64,000 nt of DNA from Adhaeribacter arboris (GCF_003023845.1 NZ_PYFT01000001.1:6696001-6760000); one strand, 5' to 3'. Positions 35,037 through 44,003 are shown, counted from the stretch's first letter. Program-made: numbers and translations. Notes: generated by a model not told the origin, from the sequence alone.

Positions 35037-36110
35037 ATGAAAATAATTGTCGATAAAATACCCGCTGATACTCCGCCCGAGGCGCATTTGTACCTGGTTG
35101 GTAACTTTAATCGCTGGCAGCCGGGTGTGCCAGTCTACAGGCTGCAACCTCAACCAGACGGTACCTACGAAGTAACGGTGCCTTTTATGAACCGGCCCGT
35201 GGAATTTAAAGTAACCCGCGGCACCTGGGAGACAGTGGAAGCGGCAGAGGATGGCAGCGATAGACCCAACCGGAAAATTAAACTTCCGTTTCCACCTAAA
35301 GTAATGGTGCAAGTAGCCAATTGGACGGATTTAGTGACGCGTCCGCCCAGAAAACACACGGCCAGTCCCCAGGTACAAGTGCTGGATTCTGCATTTGAAA
35401 TGCCCGAACTGGGGCGTACCCGGCGCATCTGGCTTTACTTACCCATTGATTATGCTACCAGTAAAAAACGGTATCCGGTGCTGTATTTACACGATGGCCA
35501 AAACTTATTCGACGCCTATTATAGCTTTAGCGGCGAGTGGGGAATAGACGAAACCCTCGATGAAATGGCGCAAACGGGCGGCCCGGAAGTAATTGTGGTG
35601 GGCATTGAACATGGCGGCGAAGAGCGGTTAAATGAATTAACCCCGTATAAAAATCCGGCCTACGGGGGCGGAGACGGCAAGAAATACCTGCAGTTTATTG
35701 TTCAGGATTTAAAACCTTACATTGATGAACATTTTCGTACCCAGCCGGAAGCCGAGCATACCGGAATCGGGGGTTCCTCTTTAGGTGGCCTTATTTCGTT
35801 GTATGCCGCCGCTCATTACCCGCACGTATTTGGTAAAGCAATGATACTTTCACCTTCGTTGTGGTTTTCAGATAAAATTTTTAACATAGCTAAAAAAGAT
35901 TTTAAAAATACCCGCCTCGTTTTACTCGCCGGTGAACAAGAAGGCGAAGAAATGATACCTAGAATGCGGAAATTATTTGAGCACCTTATCGCCCACGGAT
36001 TTCCCGAAGATCAAATCTGGTACCAGACAAGACCCGACGGAAACCATAGCGAATGGTTCTGGCGGCGTGAATTTCCGGAAGCCTTTAAATGGTTGTACGC
36101 AAAAAAATAA
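35037..36110 (+). CDS. Esterase (Fes/EstD-like) with a CBM20/48-like N-terminal domain
   Basis: 357 residues, no signal peptide. Residues 1-100 look like a starch-binding or CBM48-like beta-sandwich (LYLVGNFNRWQPG, later VEFKVTRGTWETVE). Residues about 125-357 are a putative esterase of the enterochelin-esterase/esterase-D type (VLYLHDGQNLFD, nucleophile in GGSSLGGL, catalytic His probably in PDGNHSEWFW). Such proteins act as carbohydrate or phosphoester esterases. The context next to an alpha-amylase supports glucan metabolism, but the substrate is unknown. Its stop lies only 7 bases before the trp promoter's -33-like box. Confidence 0.82.
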   Translation: MKIIVDKIPADTPPEAHLYLVGNFNRWQPGVPVYRLQPQPDGTYEVTVPFMNRPVEFKVTRGTWETVEAAEDGSDRPNRKIKLPFPPKVMVQVANWTDLVTRPPRKHTASPQVQVLDSAFEMPELGRTRRIWLYLPIDYATSKKRYPVLYLHDGQNLFDAYYSFSGEWGIDETLDEMAQTGGPEVIVVGIEHGGEERLNELTPYKNPAYGGGDGKKYLQFIVQDLKPYIDEHFRTQPEAEHTGIGGSSLGGLISLYAAAHYPHVFGKAMILSPSLWFSDKIFNIAKKDFKNTRLVLLAGEQEGEEMIPRMRKLFEHLIAHGFPEDQIWYQTRPDGNHSEWFWRREFPEAFKWLYAKK

Positions 36111-36117
36111 AAAAATT

Positions 36118-36148
36118 GTTGTACCATTAATTTCGAGTGCTATATTTG
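36118..36148 (+). promoter_or_regulatory. Predicted promoter of the trp operon
   Basis: GTTG at 36118-36121, a 19-base spacer and TATATTTG at 36141-36148 match the Bacteroidota housekeeping consensus TTTG-N19-TAnnTTTG except for the first base. The expected transcription start falls about five to seven bases after the box, which places it almost on the ATG of the leader peptide at 36156. Confidence 0.6.
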
Positions 36149-36155
36149 CAGCACC

Positions 36156-36209
36156 ATGAAGATGAAACAACTCTATACTGCTGGCTGGTGGCACCTTTTA
36201 GAATTCTAA
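36156..36209 (+). CDS. trpL: trp operon leader peptide with tandem Trp codons
   Basis: A 17-codon frame, MKMKQLYTAGWWHLLEF, contains two adjacent TGG codons at 36186-36191. It sits between a predicted promoter and a terminator hairpin, 237 bases before trpE. This is the classical layout of a transcription-attenuation leader: ribosome stalling at the Trp codons when charged tRNA-Trp is scarce should favour an antiterminator. No Shine-Dalgarno is visible, and the predicted transcript begins only a few bases before the ATG. Confidence 0.82.
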   Translation: MKMKQLYTAGWWHLLEF

Positions 36210-36212
36210 AAG

Positions 36213-36280
36213 AGTGAACTGGCACGTTTGTATACCGCTATAAATAGCAGAAAAAGCCCAAGTTCACTTGGGCTTTTTTT
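36213..36280 (+). terminator. trp attenuator: antiterminator segment and terminator hairpin
   Basis: The terminator is a perfect 12-bp stem (36251-36262 with 36267-36278), loop TTCA, merging into a seven-T run to 36280. AGTGAACT at 36213-36220, just after the leader stop codon, is fully complementary to AGTTCACT at 36261-36268, which spans the terminator loop and part of both arms. The two pairings exclude each other, as required for attenuation. I did not find a convincing protector (1:2) helix. Confidence 0.82.
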
Positions 36281-36446
36281 ATTTTATGACTTTATTCTAA
36301 TTGAAACAAAACAAATGAGACCTTATTTCTGCTTCCGGACTAATTATTATTGGCAAGGGTAAAACAAAAATCTTTACACAGGTTACGCCGGTGTTTTAAT
36401 TTATACCCTTACATAATAGTAGTCAGAGAAAAACGAAAATTTTAAA

Positions 36447-37859
36447 ATGAATAAATACAAGCTGTATAGCACGCATAAACAACTCCTCGCCGATACCGTT
36501 ACCCCTGTAGGAATATATTTGCAATTACGCGATAAATACCCGAACTGCATTATGCTCGAAAGTTCGGACTACCACGGCAACGAGAACAGCTTCTCTTACA
36601 TTTGCTGCGATCCTATCGGAGGATTTGAGTTAAAAGATCAGGTAATCAGCCAATACTTTCCGGATGGTACCCAGGAACAATTTCCCCTCGAAGACCGGCG
36701 CGACGCGGTGAAGCATTTGCAGCAGTTTATTAATTCTTTTTTTATCCGGACTAGTCCTTTTAACTTTATTAATAATGGCCTGTTTGGGTACATGACCTAC
36801 GACGCCGTTACGTATTACGAAGATATTGAATTCCGGCCGAAAGAAACGGCTTATCCAGAATTGCCCGAAATCCTGTATCGGTTGTACCGGTTTATTGTGG
36901 TGGTAGATCCATTTAAAAATGAGTTGTACGTATTCGAACACAGTATCGACGAAAAGAGCAATGGGCCCGGACTGGAACAATTAGAAGCTTTAATTAAAAA
37001 TAAAAATATACCGGCTTTTACTTTCACCCCCGACCCTGACGAAACTTCAAACTTTACCGACGAACATTTCTTAAAAGTATTAAACGAGGGGCAGCGCCAT
37101 TGTAAACTGGGTAATGTTTTTCAGATTGTATTATCCCGCAAATTCTCGAAAAGCTTTAAAGGCGATGAGTTTAACGTGTACCGGGCTTTGCGCTCGATTA
37201 ATCCGTCGCCGTATTTGTTTTACTTCGATTACGGTAATTTTAAAATTTTCGGCTCTTCTCCCGAAGCTCAGATTACCTTAAAAGGCAATAAAGCCAGTAT
37301 TTACCCCATTGCCGGCACTTTCCGGCGCACGGGTAACGATAATGCCGATGCCGAACTGGCCCGTAAACTCTACGACGACCCAAAAGAAAATTCGGAACAC
37401 GTGATGCTGGTCGATTTAGCCCGTAATGATTTAGGCCGCCACGGGGACCAGGTAGCCGTAGAAGTTTTTAAAGAAGTGCAGTATTATTCGCACGTTATTC
37501 ACCTGGTTTCGAAAGTAACCAGCCAGCGCTCTAAAGAAACAGCGCCCATGCTCATGGTGGCCGATACCTTCCCGGCCGGCACTTTATCCGGCGCTCCTAA
37601 ATACCGCGCCATGACGATTATTGACGAACTGGAACCTACCAGCCGCGGCTACTACGGCGGTTGCATCGGCTACATCGGCTTTAACGGCGACTTTAACCAC
37701 GCCATCATGATCCGCTCTTTCCTGAGTACTCGCAACCAGTTGCATTACCAGGCCGGTGCCGGCGTAGTAGCCAAATCCAACCCCGATTCTGAACTCAACG
37801 AAGTACACCACAAACTAGCCGCCCTCCGCTCCGCCATGGAGAAGGCCGCGGGGATTTAG
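36447..37859 (+). CDS. trpE: Anthranilate synthase component I
   Basis: A 470-residue enzyme that makes anthranilate from chorismate with ammonia supplied by TrpG. The tryptophan-feedback motif is visible as MLESSDYHGNENSFSY near residue 35. The chorismate-binding domain covers about residues 190-465, with GNVFQIVLSRKF, IAGTFRRTG, LVDLARNDLGR, TFPAGTLSGAPK and GYYGGCIGY. The length is normal. It is the first structural gene behind the trp attenuator. It is separated from trpG by an inserted four-helix-bundle gene. Confidence 0.95.
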   Translation: MNKYKLYSTHKQLLADTVTPVGIYLQLRDKYPNCIMLESSDYHGNENSFSYICCDPIGGFELKDQVISQYFPDGTQEQFPLEDRRDAVKHLQQFINSFFIRTSPFNFINNGLFGYMTYDAVTYYEDIEFRPKETAYPELPEILYRLYRFIVVVDPFKNELYVFEHSIDEKSNGPGLEQLEALIKNKNIPAFTFTPDPDETSNFTDEHFLKVLNEGQRHCKLGNVFQIVLSRKFSKSFKGDEFNVYRALRSINPSPYLFYFDYGNFKIFGSSPEAQITLKGNKASIYPIAGTFRRTGNDNADAELARKLYDDPKENSEHVMLVDLARNDLGRHGDQVAVEVFKEVQYYSHVIHLVSKVTSQRSKETAPMLMVADTFPAGTLSGAPKYRAMTIIDELEPTSRGYYGGCIGYIGFNGDFNHAIMIRSFLSTRNQLHYQAGAGVVAKSNPDSELNEVHHKLAALRSAMEKAAGI

Positions 37860-37861
37860 TT

Positions 37862-37902
37862 GGAAGGTTGGAAAGTTTAAAAGTTGAAAGGTTAGAAAGT
37901 TG
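37862..37902. repeat. Left inverted repeat of the four-helix-bundle unit
   Basis: A G/A/T tract starting three bases after the trpE stop. It aligns to the reverse complement of 38348-38390 at roughly 80 percent identity, with a near-perfect block around AAAGTTTAAAAGT. It is part of the same repeat family seen at 9091-9282. Confidence 0.7.
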
Positions 37903-37910
37903 GAAAAATT

Positions 37911-38288
37911 ATGGCGCGGGTTGAGCGGTTTGAGGAGTTGAAGATTTGGCAGAAGGCGGTGGAGATTGCGGTGGATATTTTTAGAATCTCGGAAGTAGGT
38001 TCTTTAAAATCAGATTTCAGCACCAAAGACCAGATTAGAAGATCAGCTTTATCTATCTCCAGTAACATAGCCGAAGGATTTGAATACAACAGCCACTTGG
38101 AATTTTTAAGATTTTTAAAATATGCGAAAGGATCAGCGGGCGAATTAAGAAGTCAGTTATTTATCCTGCAAAAACTAAATTTGATTGAAGCAGAGTTTTA
38201 TAGAAATAAGTTTGAAGAACTGGAACAATTATCGAAACAGATTTCTTCTTTTATGAAATACATCAAAGAGTTTCATTCCAAAAAGTAG
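37911..38288 (+). CDS. Four-helix-bundle protein (23S rRNA intervening-sequence protein family)
   Basis: A 125-residue all-helical protein of the S23/IVP family. Typical motifs are FEELKIWQKAVEIAVDIF at the start, QIRRSALSISSNIAEGFE in the middle and FLRFLKYAKGSAGELRSQ in helix three. Homologues were first found within intervening sequences of spirochaete 23S rRNA genes and are common as dispersed copies in Bacteroidota. Their function is not established. Here the gene interrupts the trp operon in the same orientation and is bounded by complementary repeat tracts. Confidence 0.9.
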   Translation: MARVERFEELKIWQKAVEIAVDIFRISEVGSLKSDFSTKDQIRRSALSISSNIAEGFEYNSHLEFLRFLKYAKGSAGELRSQLFILQKLNLIEAEFYRNKFEELEQLSKQISSFMKYIKEFHSKK

Positions 38289-38347
38289 AAAAAGTAAAAA
38301 GTTGGTGGTGAAAAGAAGTTTAAAATATATCTCTCAAGAGAACCTTT

Positions 38348-38390
38348 CCAATTTTTTCAACCTTCTGACTTTTAAACTTTATAACCTTCC
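38348..38390. repeat. Right inverted repeat of the four-helix-bundle unit
   Basis: A C/A/T tract complementary to 37862-37902. It extends to 38402 with further CAACTTTTCAACC-type units and ends six bases before the trpG start codon. The tract contains almost no G, so as mRNA leader it would be largely unstructured unless it pairs with the upstream copy. Confidence 0.7.
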
Positions 38391-38408
38391 AACTTTTCAA
38401 CCAAAAAA

Positions 38409-39008
38409 ATGAAAATACTAGTTTTAGATAATTACGATTCGTTTACTTATAACCTGGTGCAGCTGGTGAAAAAGCTCGGGTACGGCATGAACATGGAGGT
38501 GTACCGGAACGATAAAATTAGCTTAGCCGAAGTAGAAGAATACGACAGCATACTATTGTCGCCGGGACCAGGAGTGCCTTCCGAAGCGGGCATTATGATG
38601 GATTTAATTAAACAGTACGCTCCTACTAAAAAAATTATGGGAGTTTGTCTGGGGCACCAGGCTATCGGCGAAGTTTTTGGGGCCGAGTTGTACAACTTGC
38701 CCGAGCCCATGCACGGGGTAGCTACTTCGGTTAAAATTACTTCTAAAAACGAAACCATGTTCCGGGGGTTACCCACCGAATTTAAAGTTTGCCGGTATCA
38801 TTCCTGGGTGGTAGTGCCTTCGTCGATGCCAAAAGAATTGGAGGTAACGGCTGTGGATGCGGACGGACAAATTATGGCTTTGCGGCACCGGGTCCATAAT
38901 GTCAGGGGAGTCCAGTTTCATCCGGAATCTATCTTAACCGAAAACGGCGAAAACATGATGCGGGCCTGGTTAAAAGGATCCATTACCCCGAAAAAAAGCT
39001 GGATATGA
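38409..39008 (+). CDS. trpG: Anthranilate synthase component II, glutamine amidotransferase
   Basis: A 199-residue class I glutamine amidotransferase that releases ammonia for TrpE. The opening ILVLDNYDSFTYNLVQLV, the oxyanion segment LLSPGPGVPSEAG, the catalytic Cys in GVCLGHQAIGE and the His-Glu pair in VQFHPESIL are all intact. It may also serve p-aminobenzoate synthesis as PabA, but the operon position argues for TrpG. Its stop overlaps the trpD start by four bases (ATGA). Confidence 0.95.
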   Translation: MKILVLDNYDSFTYNLVQLVKKLGYGMNMEVYRNDKISLAEVEEYDSILLSPGPGVPSEAGIMMDLIKQYAPTKKIMGVCLGHQAIGEVFGAELYNLPEPMHGVATSVKITSKNETMFRGLPTEFKVCRYHSWVVVPSSMPKELEVTAVDADGQIMALRHRVHNVRGVQFHPESILTENGENMMRAWLKGSITPKKSWI

Positions 39009-39991
39009 AAGAAATATTGTTGCAGTTGTTTGAGCAAAAAGCACTTACTAAAGAAGCAGCTTACCAGGTTTTAGTGGATCTGGGCCAAGGTAAATTTAAC
39101 CAGTCGGAAATGGCGGCTTTTTTAACCGTTTTTCTGATGCGGAATATTACCGTAAGTGAGCTGGAAGGCTTTCGGGATGCTTTGCTGGAGTTGTGCATTA
39201 AACCAAACCTGGGTACCCACGAGGTTATTGATATGTGCGGTACGGGCGGCGATGGCAAAGATACATTTAATATTTCGACGTTAGCTTCGTTTGTGGTGGC
39301 GGGTGCGGGCTATAAAGTAGCCAAGCACGGTAATTTCGGGGTTTCGTCCGTTTGCGGCTCGTCTAATATTATGGCCCATTTTGGTTACCAGTTTACCAGC
39401 GATAGTGACTACCTGCGTCGTAAAATGGATGAAGCCAATATTTGTTTTCTGCACGCGCCGGCGTTTCACCCGGCTATGAGCCACGTCGGACCAATCCGGA
39501 AGCAATTAGGCCTCAAAACCTTTTTTAACATGTTGGGCCCCATGGTTAATCCGGCCATGCCTCATTACCAGATGGTAGGCGTTTTTAACCTGGAATTGCT
39601 ACGCTTGTACGCTTATTTGTACCAACAAACCGATAAGCATTTTATGGTAGTACATGCCCTGGATGGTTACGACGAGATTTCCCTGACCGGTGCTTTTAAA
39701 GTAGTAACCGAAAATGGTGAACAAATTCTAACCCCGCATAAAATTGGCTTTAAAGAAGTAAAGCAAGAAGAATTAGCCGGCGGCAAAACCGTAGAAGAAT
39801 CGGCTAAAATTTTTATCGACGTGCTGGAAAATCGCGGAACCACGGCGCAGGCCAATGCTGTAATCGCCAATGCCGCCATGGGTTTGTATTTAATGAACGA
39901 AGATTTCTCGATTGACGAAGCCGTAGCTGCCGCCCGCGAATCATTAGAATCCGGCAAAGCCCTGGAGTCGTTTAAAAAGTTGATAGCTTAG
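39005..39991 (+). CDS. trpD: Anthranilate phosphoribosyltransferase
   Basis: A 328-residue enzyme that joins anthranilate to phosphoribosyl pyrophosphate. Family motifs are MCGTGGDGKDTFNIST for PRPP/metal binding, KHGNFGVSSVCGSSN and the conserved LGPMVNPAMPHYQMVGVF. The length is normal. It overlaps trpG by four bases, so the two are translationally coupled. Confidence 0.95.
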   Translation: MKEILLQLFEQKALTKEAAYQVLVDLGQGKFNQSEMAAFLTVFLMRNITVSELEGFRDALLELCIKPNLGTHEVIDMCGTGGDGKDTFNISTLASFVVAGAGYKVAKHGNFGVSSVCGSSNIMAHFGYQFTSDSDYLRRKMDEANICFLHAPAFHPAMSHVGPIRKQLGLKTFFNMLGPMVNPAMPHYQMVGVFNLELLRLYAYLYQQTDKHFMVVHALDGYDEISLTGAFKVVTENGEQILTPHKIGFKEVKQEELAGGKTVEESAKIFIDVLENRGTTAQANAVIANAAMGLYLMNEDFSIDEAVAAARESLESGKALESFKKLIA

Positions 39992-40086
39992 TTGTATGTT
40001 GGCTATTAGATTCTGGATACTAGATATTAGCCGTTAGACATGAAATGGGAGATTTATAACTGAAATAAGTAAATCCAGAAAAAAGT

Positions 40087-40102
40087 CCCCCTTCGGAGGG
40101 GG
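40087..40102. repeat. C5T / AG5 small hairpin in the trpD-trpC gap
   Basis: CCCCCT pairs with AGGGGG around a four-base loop and is followed by GTAGGGGGA. This composition is a dispersed intergenic motif in many Bacteroidota genomes. It might act as a REP-like element. The surrounding 266-base gap carries no gene. Confidence 0.45.
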
Positions 40103-40204
40103 TAGGGGGAGGACCAGGAACTACGAAAATTTTAAAAAATCAACCACCCCTTAATTCTCTTAAGCTTAGGCGGGGAGCAAAGAATTTAAGAATCAGATAA
40201 AAGC

Positions 40205-40252
40205 ACAACTTGCAACCTGTATCCTGCAACTTGTAACCAACAACCTGTAACC
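40205..40252 (+). repeat. G-poor CAACTTG/CAACCTG tract preceding trpC
   Basis: Degenerate units of seven to ten bases (ACAACTTGCAACCTGT, repeated with changes) end six bases before the trpC ATG. The same kind of tract directly precedes trpG, trpB and the DUF2461 gene. Confidence 0.55.
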
Positions 40253-40257
40253 AAAAA

Positions 40258-41064
40258 ATGAACATACTCGAACAAATTGCCGCCTATAAGCGCCAGGAAG
40301 TTGCCGAACGCAAAGCCTTGTTTCCGGTGAAATTACTGGAGCAAAGCATTTATTTCGAAACGCCGCCGGTATCCTTCCGCAAGTATTTACTGCGCGAAGA
40401 TCTGCACGGTATTATTGCCGAGTTTAAGCGAAAATCGCCTTCGCTGGGGGTAATTAACGCGCATACTTCCGTGGAGCGCACCACCATTGGATACATGCAA
40501 GCAGGTGCATCAGCTTTATCTGTACTTACGGATACCCAATTTTTTGGCGGCAAGAACGAGGATTTAACCATTGCCCGCAAGTTTAACTTTTGCCCAATTT
40601 TGCGCAAAGATTTTATCATCGACGAGTACCAGATCATCGAAGCCAAATCTATCGGCGCGGACGTTATCTTACTAATTGCCGGTATCCTGGAAGCCGATGA
40701 AGTAACCCGCTTAGCCACCTTTGCGAAATCTTTGGGTTTAGAAATTTTACTGGAAGTACACGACCGCGAAGAACTGGAGCGTACCTTAACCGACCAGGTA
40801 GATGCCATTGGGGTAAATAACCGGAATTTGAAAGATTTTAGTGTCAGTATAAATACTTCCAAAGAACTGGCCGCGCTCATTCCTGATACCTTCGTGAAAG
40901 TTTCGGAAAGCGGCATTGGCCAGGCCGAAACCATTCTGGATTTGCGGTCTTATGGTTACCGCGGTTTCTTAATGGGCGAAGCTTTTATGAAAACCAGCCG
41001 GCCTGAAAAAACTTTAGCCGCGCTCATTGAATCTTTAAAAACCGCCAAGTCGGCCTTCGCTTAA
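40258..41064 (+). CDS. trpC: Indole-3-glycerol phosphate synthase
   Basis: A 268-residue TIM-barrel enzyme that closes the indole ring from the CdRP intermediate. Landmarks are IIAEFKRKSPSLG with the catalytic Lys, SVLTDTQFFGG, ILRKDFIIDEYQI with the second Lys, ILLEVHDREEL, GVNNRNLKDF and VSESGIG. Complete and single-domain, not fused to TrpF, which follows 23 bases later. Confidence 0.95.
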   Translation: MNILEQIAAYKRQEVAERKALFPVKLLEQSIYFETPPVSFRKYLLREDLHGIIAEFKRKSPSLGVINAHTSVERTTIGYMQAGASALSVLTDTQFFGGKNEDLTIARKFNFCPILRKDFIIDEYQIIEAKSIGADVILLIAGILEADEVTRLATFAKSLGLEILLEVHDREELERTLTDQVDAIGVNNRNLKDFSVSINTSKELAALIPDTFVKVSESGIGQAETILDLRSYGYRGFLMGEAFMKTSRPEKTLAALIESLKTAKSAFA

Positions 41065-41087
41065 CATTTTTTAAAATTTTTAAAAAA

Positions 41088-41759
41088 ATGACTACCTCCT
41101 CTGTAACGACTCTCTTAAAAACGGAACCTACTACTTTACAAGTAAAAGTGTGCGGCATGCGGGAGCCCGAAAACATTGGGGAGTTAGTAGCCTTGCAACC
41201 CGATTACATTGGTTTTATATTTTACCGGAAATCGGCCCGGTACGCCGGCGAAAAACTAAATCCCGAATACATCAAACACCTGCCGGCAACCGTGCAAAAA
41301 GTAGGCGTTTTTGTAGATGAATCGCTGGAAACTATTCTGGCTTTAACAAAAAAGTTTGGCCTACAAGCCGTGCAACTCCACGGACAAGAAACCCCGGAAT
41401 TTTGTAAGCAATTAAAGCAGGCTGGTTTCTTAGTATTAAAAGCTTTCGCGCTGGACGATGATTTTGATTTTAAAATTTTAGAGCCTTACGAGGGAACTTG
41501 CGATTATTATTTGTTTGATACTAAGGGCCAGCAACACGGGGGCAACGGCGTTACTTTTAACTGGAATATTCTGGAAAATTATCACTTAAATACGCCCTTT
41601 TTCCTGAGCGGCGGCTTAGATCTGGAACATGCCACTGCCATCAAAACCGGCCGATGGCCCTGGCTCCGGGGCATCGACATTAACAGCCGGTTTGAACTGG
41701 AACCCGGCTTAAAAAATATTTCCAAAGTAAAAAAAATGCTAACCGCATTTCGAGAGTAA
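41088..41759 (+). CDS. trpF: Phosphoribosylanthranilate isomerase
   Basis: A 223-residue TIM-barrel isomerase. The conserved start of the barrel is VKVCGMREPENI with the catalytic Cys, followed by YIGFIFYRKSARY, VGVFVD, VQLHGQE and the C-terminal phosphate-binding GGLDLEHA. The catalytic Asp is probably in FDTKGQQHGG. It has an N-terminal extension of about 18 residues before the barrel, so a later start is possible. Confidence 0.93.
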   Translation: MTTSSVTTLLKTEPTTLQVKVCGMREPENIGELVALQPDYIGFIFYRKSARYAGEKLNPEYIKHLPATVQKVGVFVDESLETILALTKKFGLQAVQLHGQETPEFCKQLKQAGFLVLKAFALDDDFDFKILEPYEGTCDYYLFDTKGQQHGGNGVTFNWNILENYHLNTPFFLSGGLDLEHATAIKTGRWPWLRGIDINSRFELEPGLKNISKVKKMLTAFRE

Positions 41760-41850
41760 TAGATTTTAAAAAATAATGCTGGTTTGTAAGTAATGGATAA
41801 TGGAAGGACGAATAAAGTAAGTTAGACGGTTTTTCAAAAGGAGCTTTTCC

Positions 41851-41883
41851 GCTTCGTAGCGAAATAGGTTCCTCCTGAATGAC
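41851..41883. repeat. Solo copy of the GIY-YIG-associated repeat
   Basis: This 33-base sequence between trpF and trpB matches the right inverted repeat of the GIY-YIG unit (44436-44468) at 31 of 33 positions. No partner copy in opposite orientation is found nearby, and there is no nuclease gene here. Confidence 0.75.
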
Positions 41884-41933
41884 AAAAGATAAGGAGTTTA
41901 TCACCTGAAATTCTAAGTCAAAGACCCAAGATT

Positions 41934-42010
41934 AACTTTCCAACTTTAAAACCTTCCAACCTTAAAACTAAATAAAACTAACTTGCAACCTGCAACCTGT
42001 AACTTGTAAC
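41934..42010 (+). repeat. G-poor CAACTT/CAACCT tract preceding trpB
   Basis: Nearly 80 bases of degenerate AACTTTCCAAC and AACCTGCAACCTGT units end twelve bases before the trpB ATG. Only a few Gs are present. It appears to be the same repeat family as the tracts before trpG and trpC. Confidence 0.55.
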
Positions 42011-42021
42011 TAATTAAAAAT

Positions 42022-43215
42022 ATGGATTTTTCTGTTGATGAACGGGGGTATTATGGTAAGTTCGGTGGCGCTTACATCCCGGAAATGTTATACCCGAACG
42101 TAGAAGAACTGCGCCAGAAATACTTGGATATTATCTACGAACCCAGCTTTCAGGAAGAATTAGATGAACTGCTGCGCGATTACGTGGGCCGGCCTACGCC
42201 TTTGTATTACGCTAAGCGCCTTTCCGAAAAATTTAACACCAAAATTTACCTGAAACGCGAAGACTTAGCCCATACCGGCGCGCACAAAATAAACAATACT
42301 GTTGGACAAATTTTACTGGCCAAACGGCTGGGCAAAAAACGTATTATTGCTGAAACTGGAGCCGGTCAGCACGGCGTTGCTACGGCTACGGTTTGCGCGT
42401 TGGCTGGTCTGGAGTGTATTGTATACATGGGGCAGATTGATACCGAACGCCAAAAGCCCAACGTAGCCCGCATGAAATTGCTCGGCGCCAAGGTAATACC
42501 GGTAACTTCCGGTAGTCAAACCTTAAAAGATGCCACCAACGAGGCTATCCGCGACTGGATCAGCAACCCCGAAGACACGCATTACATTATAGGTTCCGTT
42601 GTAGGTCCACACCCGTACCCCGACATGGTAGCCCGTTTTCAGGCGGTAATCAGTGCCGAAGTACGGCAACAGTTGTTGTATAAAGAAGGTACCGAGTTTC
42701 CGAATTACGTAGTGGCCTGCGTGGGCGGCGGTAGCAATGCGGCGGGCGCTTTTTACCATTATTTAAACGAACCAGCCGTAAACTTAGTGGCAGTGGAAGC
42801 CGCAGGTCACGGTGTAAATTCTGGTTTATCTGCCGCAACTTCCGTTTTAGGTTCTTTGGGTATTATTCACGGGAGCAAAACCTTACTCATGCAAACCGAA
42901 GACGGCCAGATTGTAGAACCACATTCTATTTCGGCGGGTCTGGATTACCCGGGTATCGGGCCCATGCACGCGCACTTGTACGACAGCGGCCGGGCTAAAT
43001 TCTACGCCATCACCGACGAAGAAGCCATGCAGGGCGTGGTATTGTGCAGCCGGATGGAAGGGATTATTCCGGCCATTGAATCGGCGCACGCCATTGCCGC
43101 TTTACATTACATGCAGTTAAAACCCGATGATGTAGTGGTATTAAACCTATCGGGACGCGGCGATAAAGATTTGCAAACCATTATTAATTACCTCGACGAG
43201 CATGATGTACAATAA
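42022..43215 (+). CDS. trpB: Tryptophan synthase beta chain
   Basis: A 397-residue PLP enzyme that condenses indole with serine. The PLP Lys lies in [14 protein letters not shown]. Other hallmarks are [11 protein letters not shown], the phosphate loop GGGSNAAG and [14 protein letters not shown]. It belongs to the TrpB1 type that works with TrpA. The 3' end overlaps trpA by 14 bases. Confidence 0.96.
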   Translation: MDFSVDERGYYGKFGGAYIPEMLYPNVEELRQKYLDIIYEPSFQEELDELLRDYVGRPTPLYYAKRLSEKFNTKIYLKREDLAHTGAHKINNTVGQILLAKRLGKKRIIAETGAGQHGVATATVCALAGLECIVYMGQIDTERQKPNVARMKLLGAKVIPVTSGSQTLKDATNEAIRDWISNPEDTHYIIGSVVGPHPYPDMVARFQAVISAEVRQQLLYKEGTEFPNYVVACVGGGSNAAGAFYHYLNEPAVNLVAVEAAGHGVNSGLSAATSVLGSLGIIHGSKTLLMQTEDGQIVEPHSISAGLDYPGIGPMHAHLYDSGRAKFYAITDEEAMQGVVLCSRMEGIIPAIESAHAIAALHYMQLKPDDVVVLNLSGRGDKDLQTIINYLDEHDVQ

Positions 43216-43999
43216 AATAGCCCAACTTTTTAAAAATCAACCCGGTCGCAGCCTGAACGTGTACTTTACCGCGGGCTTTCCGGAGTTAGAATCCACTACC
43301 ACTATTTTGCAAACCCTGCAGGAGGCCGGTGCCGATTTAGTAGAAATTGGCATGCCGTACTCCGATCCTTTAGCCGATGGCCCAACCATTCAGCAGAGTA
43401 ACACGGTGGCTCTGAATAATGGTATGTCTATTAAAAAGTTGTTTGAGCAACTGAATAACGTGCGGGATACCGTAACGCTTCCCATTATTCTGATGGGTTA
43501 TTTAAATCCGGTGCTGCAATTTGGTTTTGAGAATTTTTGCCGCGAAGCTGCCCGGGTAGGGGTAGATGGTCTGATTATTCCGGATATGCCTTTGGTAGAG
43601 TACGAAGAAGAATACCAGGCCATTTTCGAAAAATATAACCTGAGCGCCATTTTCCTGATTACGCCGCAAACCTCCGAAGACCGCATCCGCAAAATTGATG
43701 ACCTCACCAATGCCTTTATTTACATGGTTTCCACGGCCAGCACCACCGGTAACACCGTAGCCGGCACTGATAACCAGTTGGCTTATTTTGAGCGGATCAA
43801 ACAGATGAATTTAAAAAATCCGAAGCTGATCGGCTTTGGGATTTCCGATAAAAAATCTTTCGACTTGGCTTGCCGCTACGCTGAAGGTGCCATTATTGGT
43901 AGTGCCTTTATTAAAGTTATTCAGCAACCCACCGGCTTACAAGAAAACATCCGCGACTTTATTTATCTGATTAAATCGGGCGAGGAGATATTTAGTTAG
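43202..43999 (+). CDS. trpA: Tryptophan synthase alpha chain
   Basis: A 265-residue TIM-barrel lyase that cleaves indole-3-glycerol phosphate to indole for TrpB. Visible residues are the catalytic Glu in [19 protein letters not shown] and the second acid in the same loop, then [15 protein letters not shown] and [10 protein letters not shown]. The start is ATG 43202 or 43205, within the trpB end. Confidence 0.95.
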   Translation: MMYNKIAQLFKNQPGRSLNVYFTAGFPELESTTTILQTLQEAGADLVEIGMPYSDPLADGPTIQQSNTVALNNGMSIKKLFEQLNNVRDTVTLPIILMGYLNPVLQFGFENFCREAARVGVDGLIIPDMPLVEYEEEYQAIFEKYNLSAIFLITPQTSEDRIRKIDDLTNAFIYMVSTASTTGNTVAGTDNQLAYFERIKQMNLKNPKLIGFGISDKKSFDLACRYAEGAIIGSAFIKVIQQPTGLQENIRDFIYLIKSGEEIFS

Positions 44000-44003
44000 T
44001 CTG

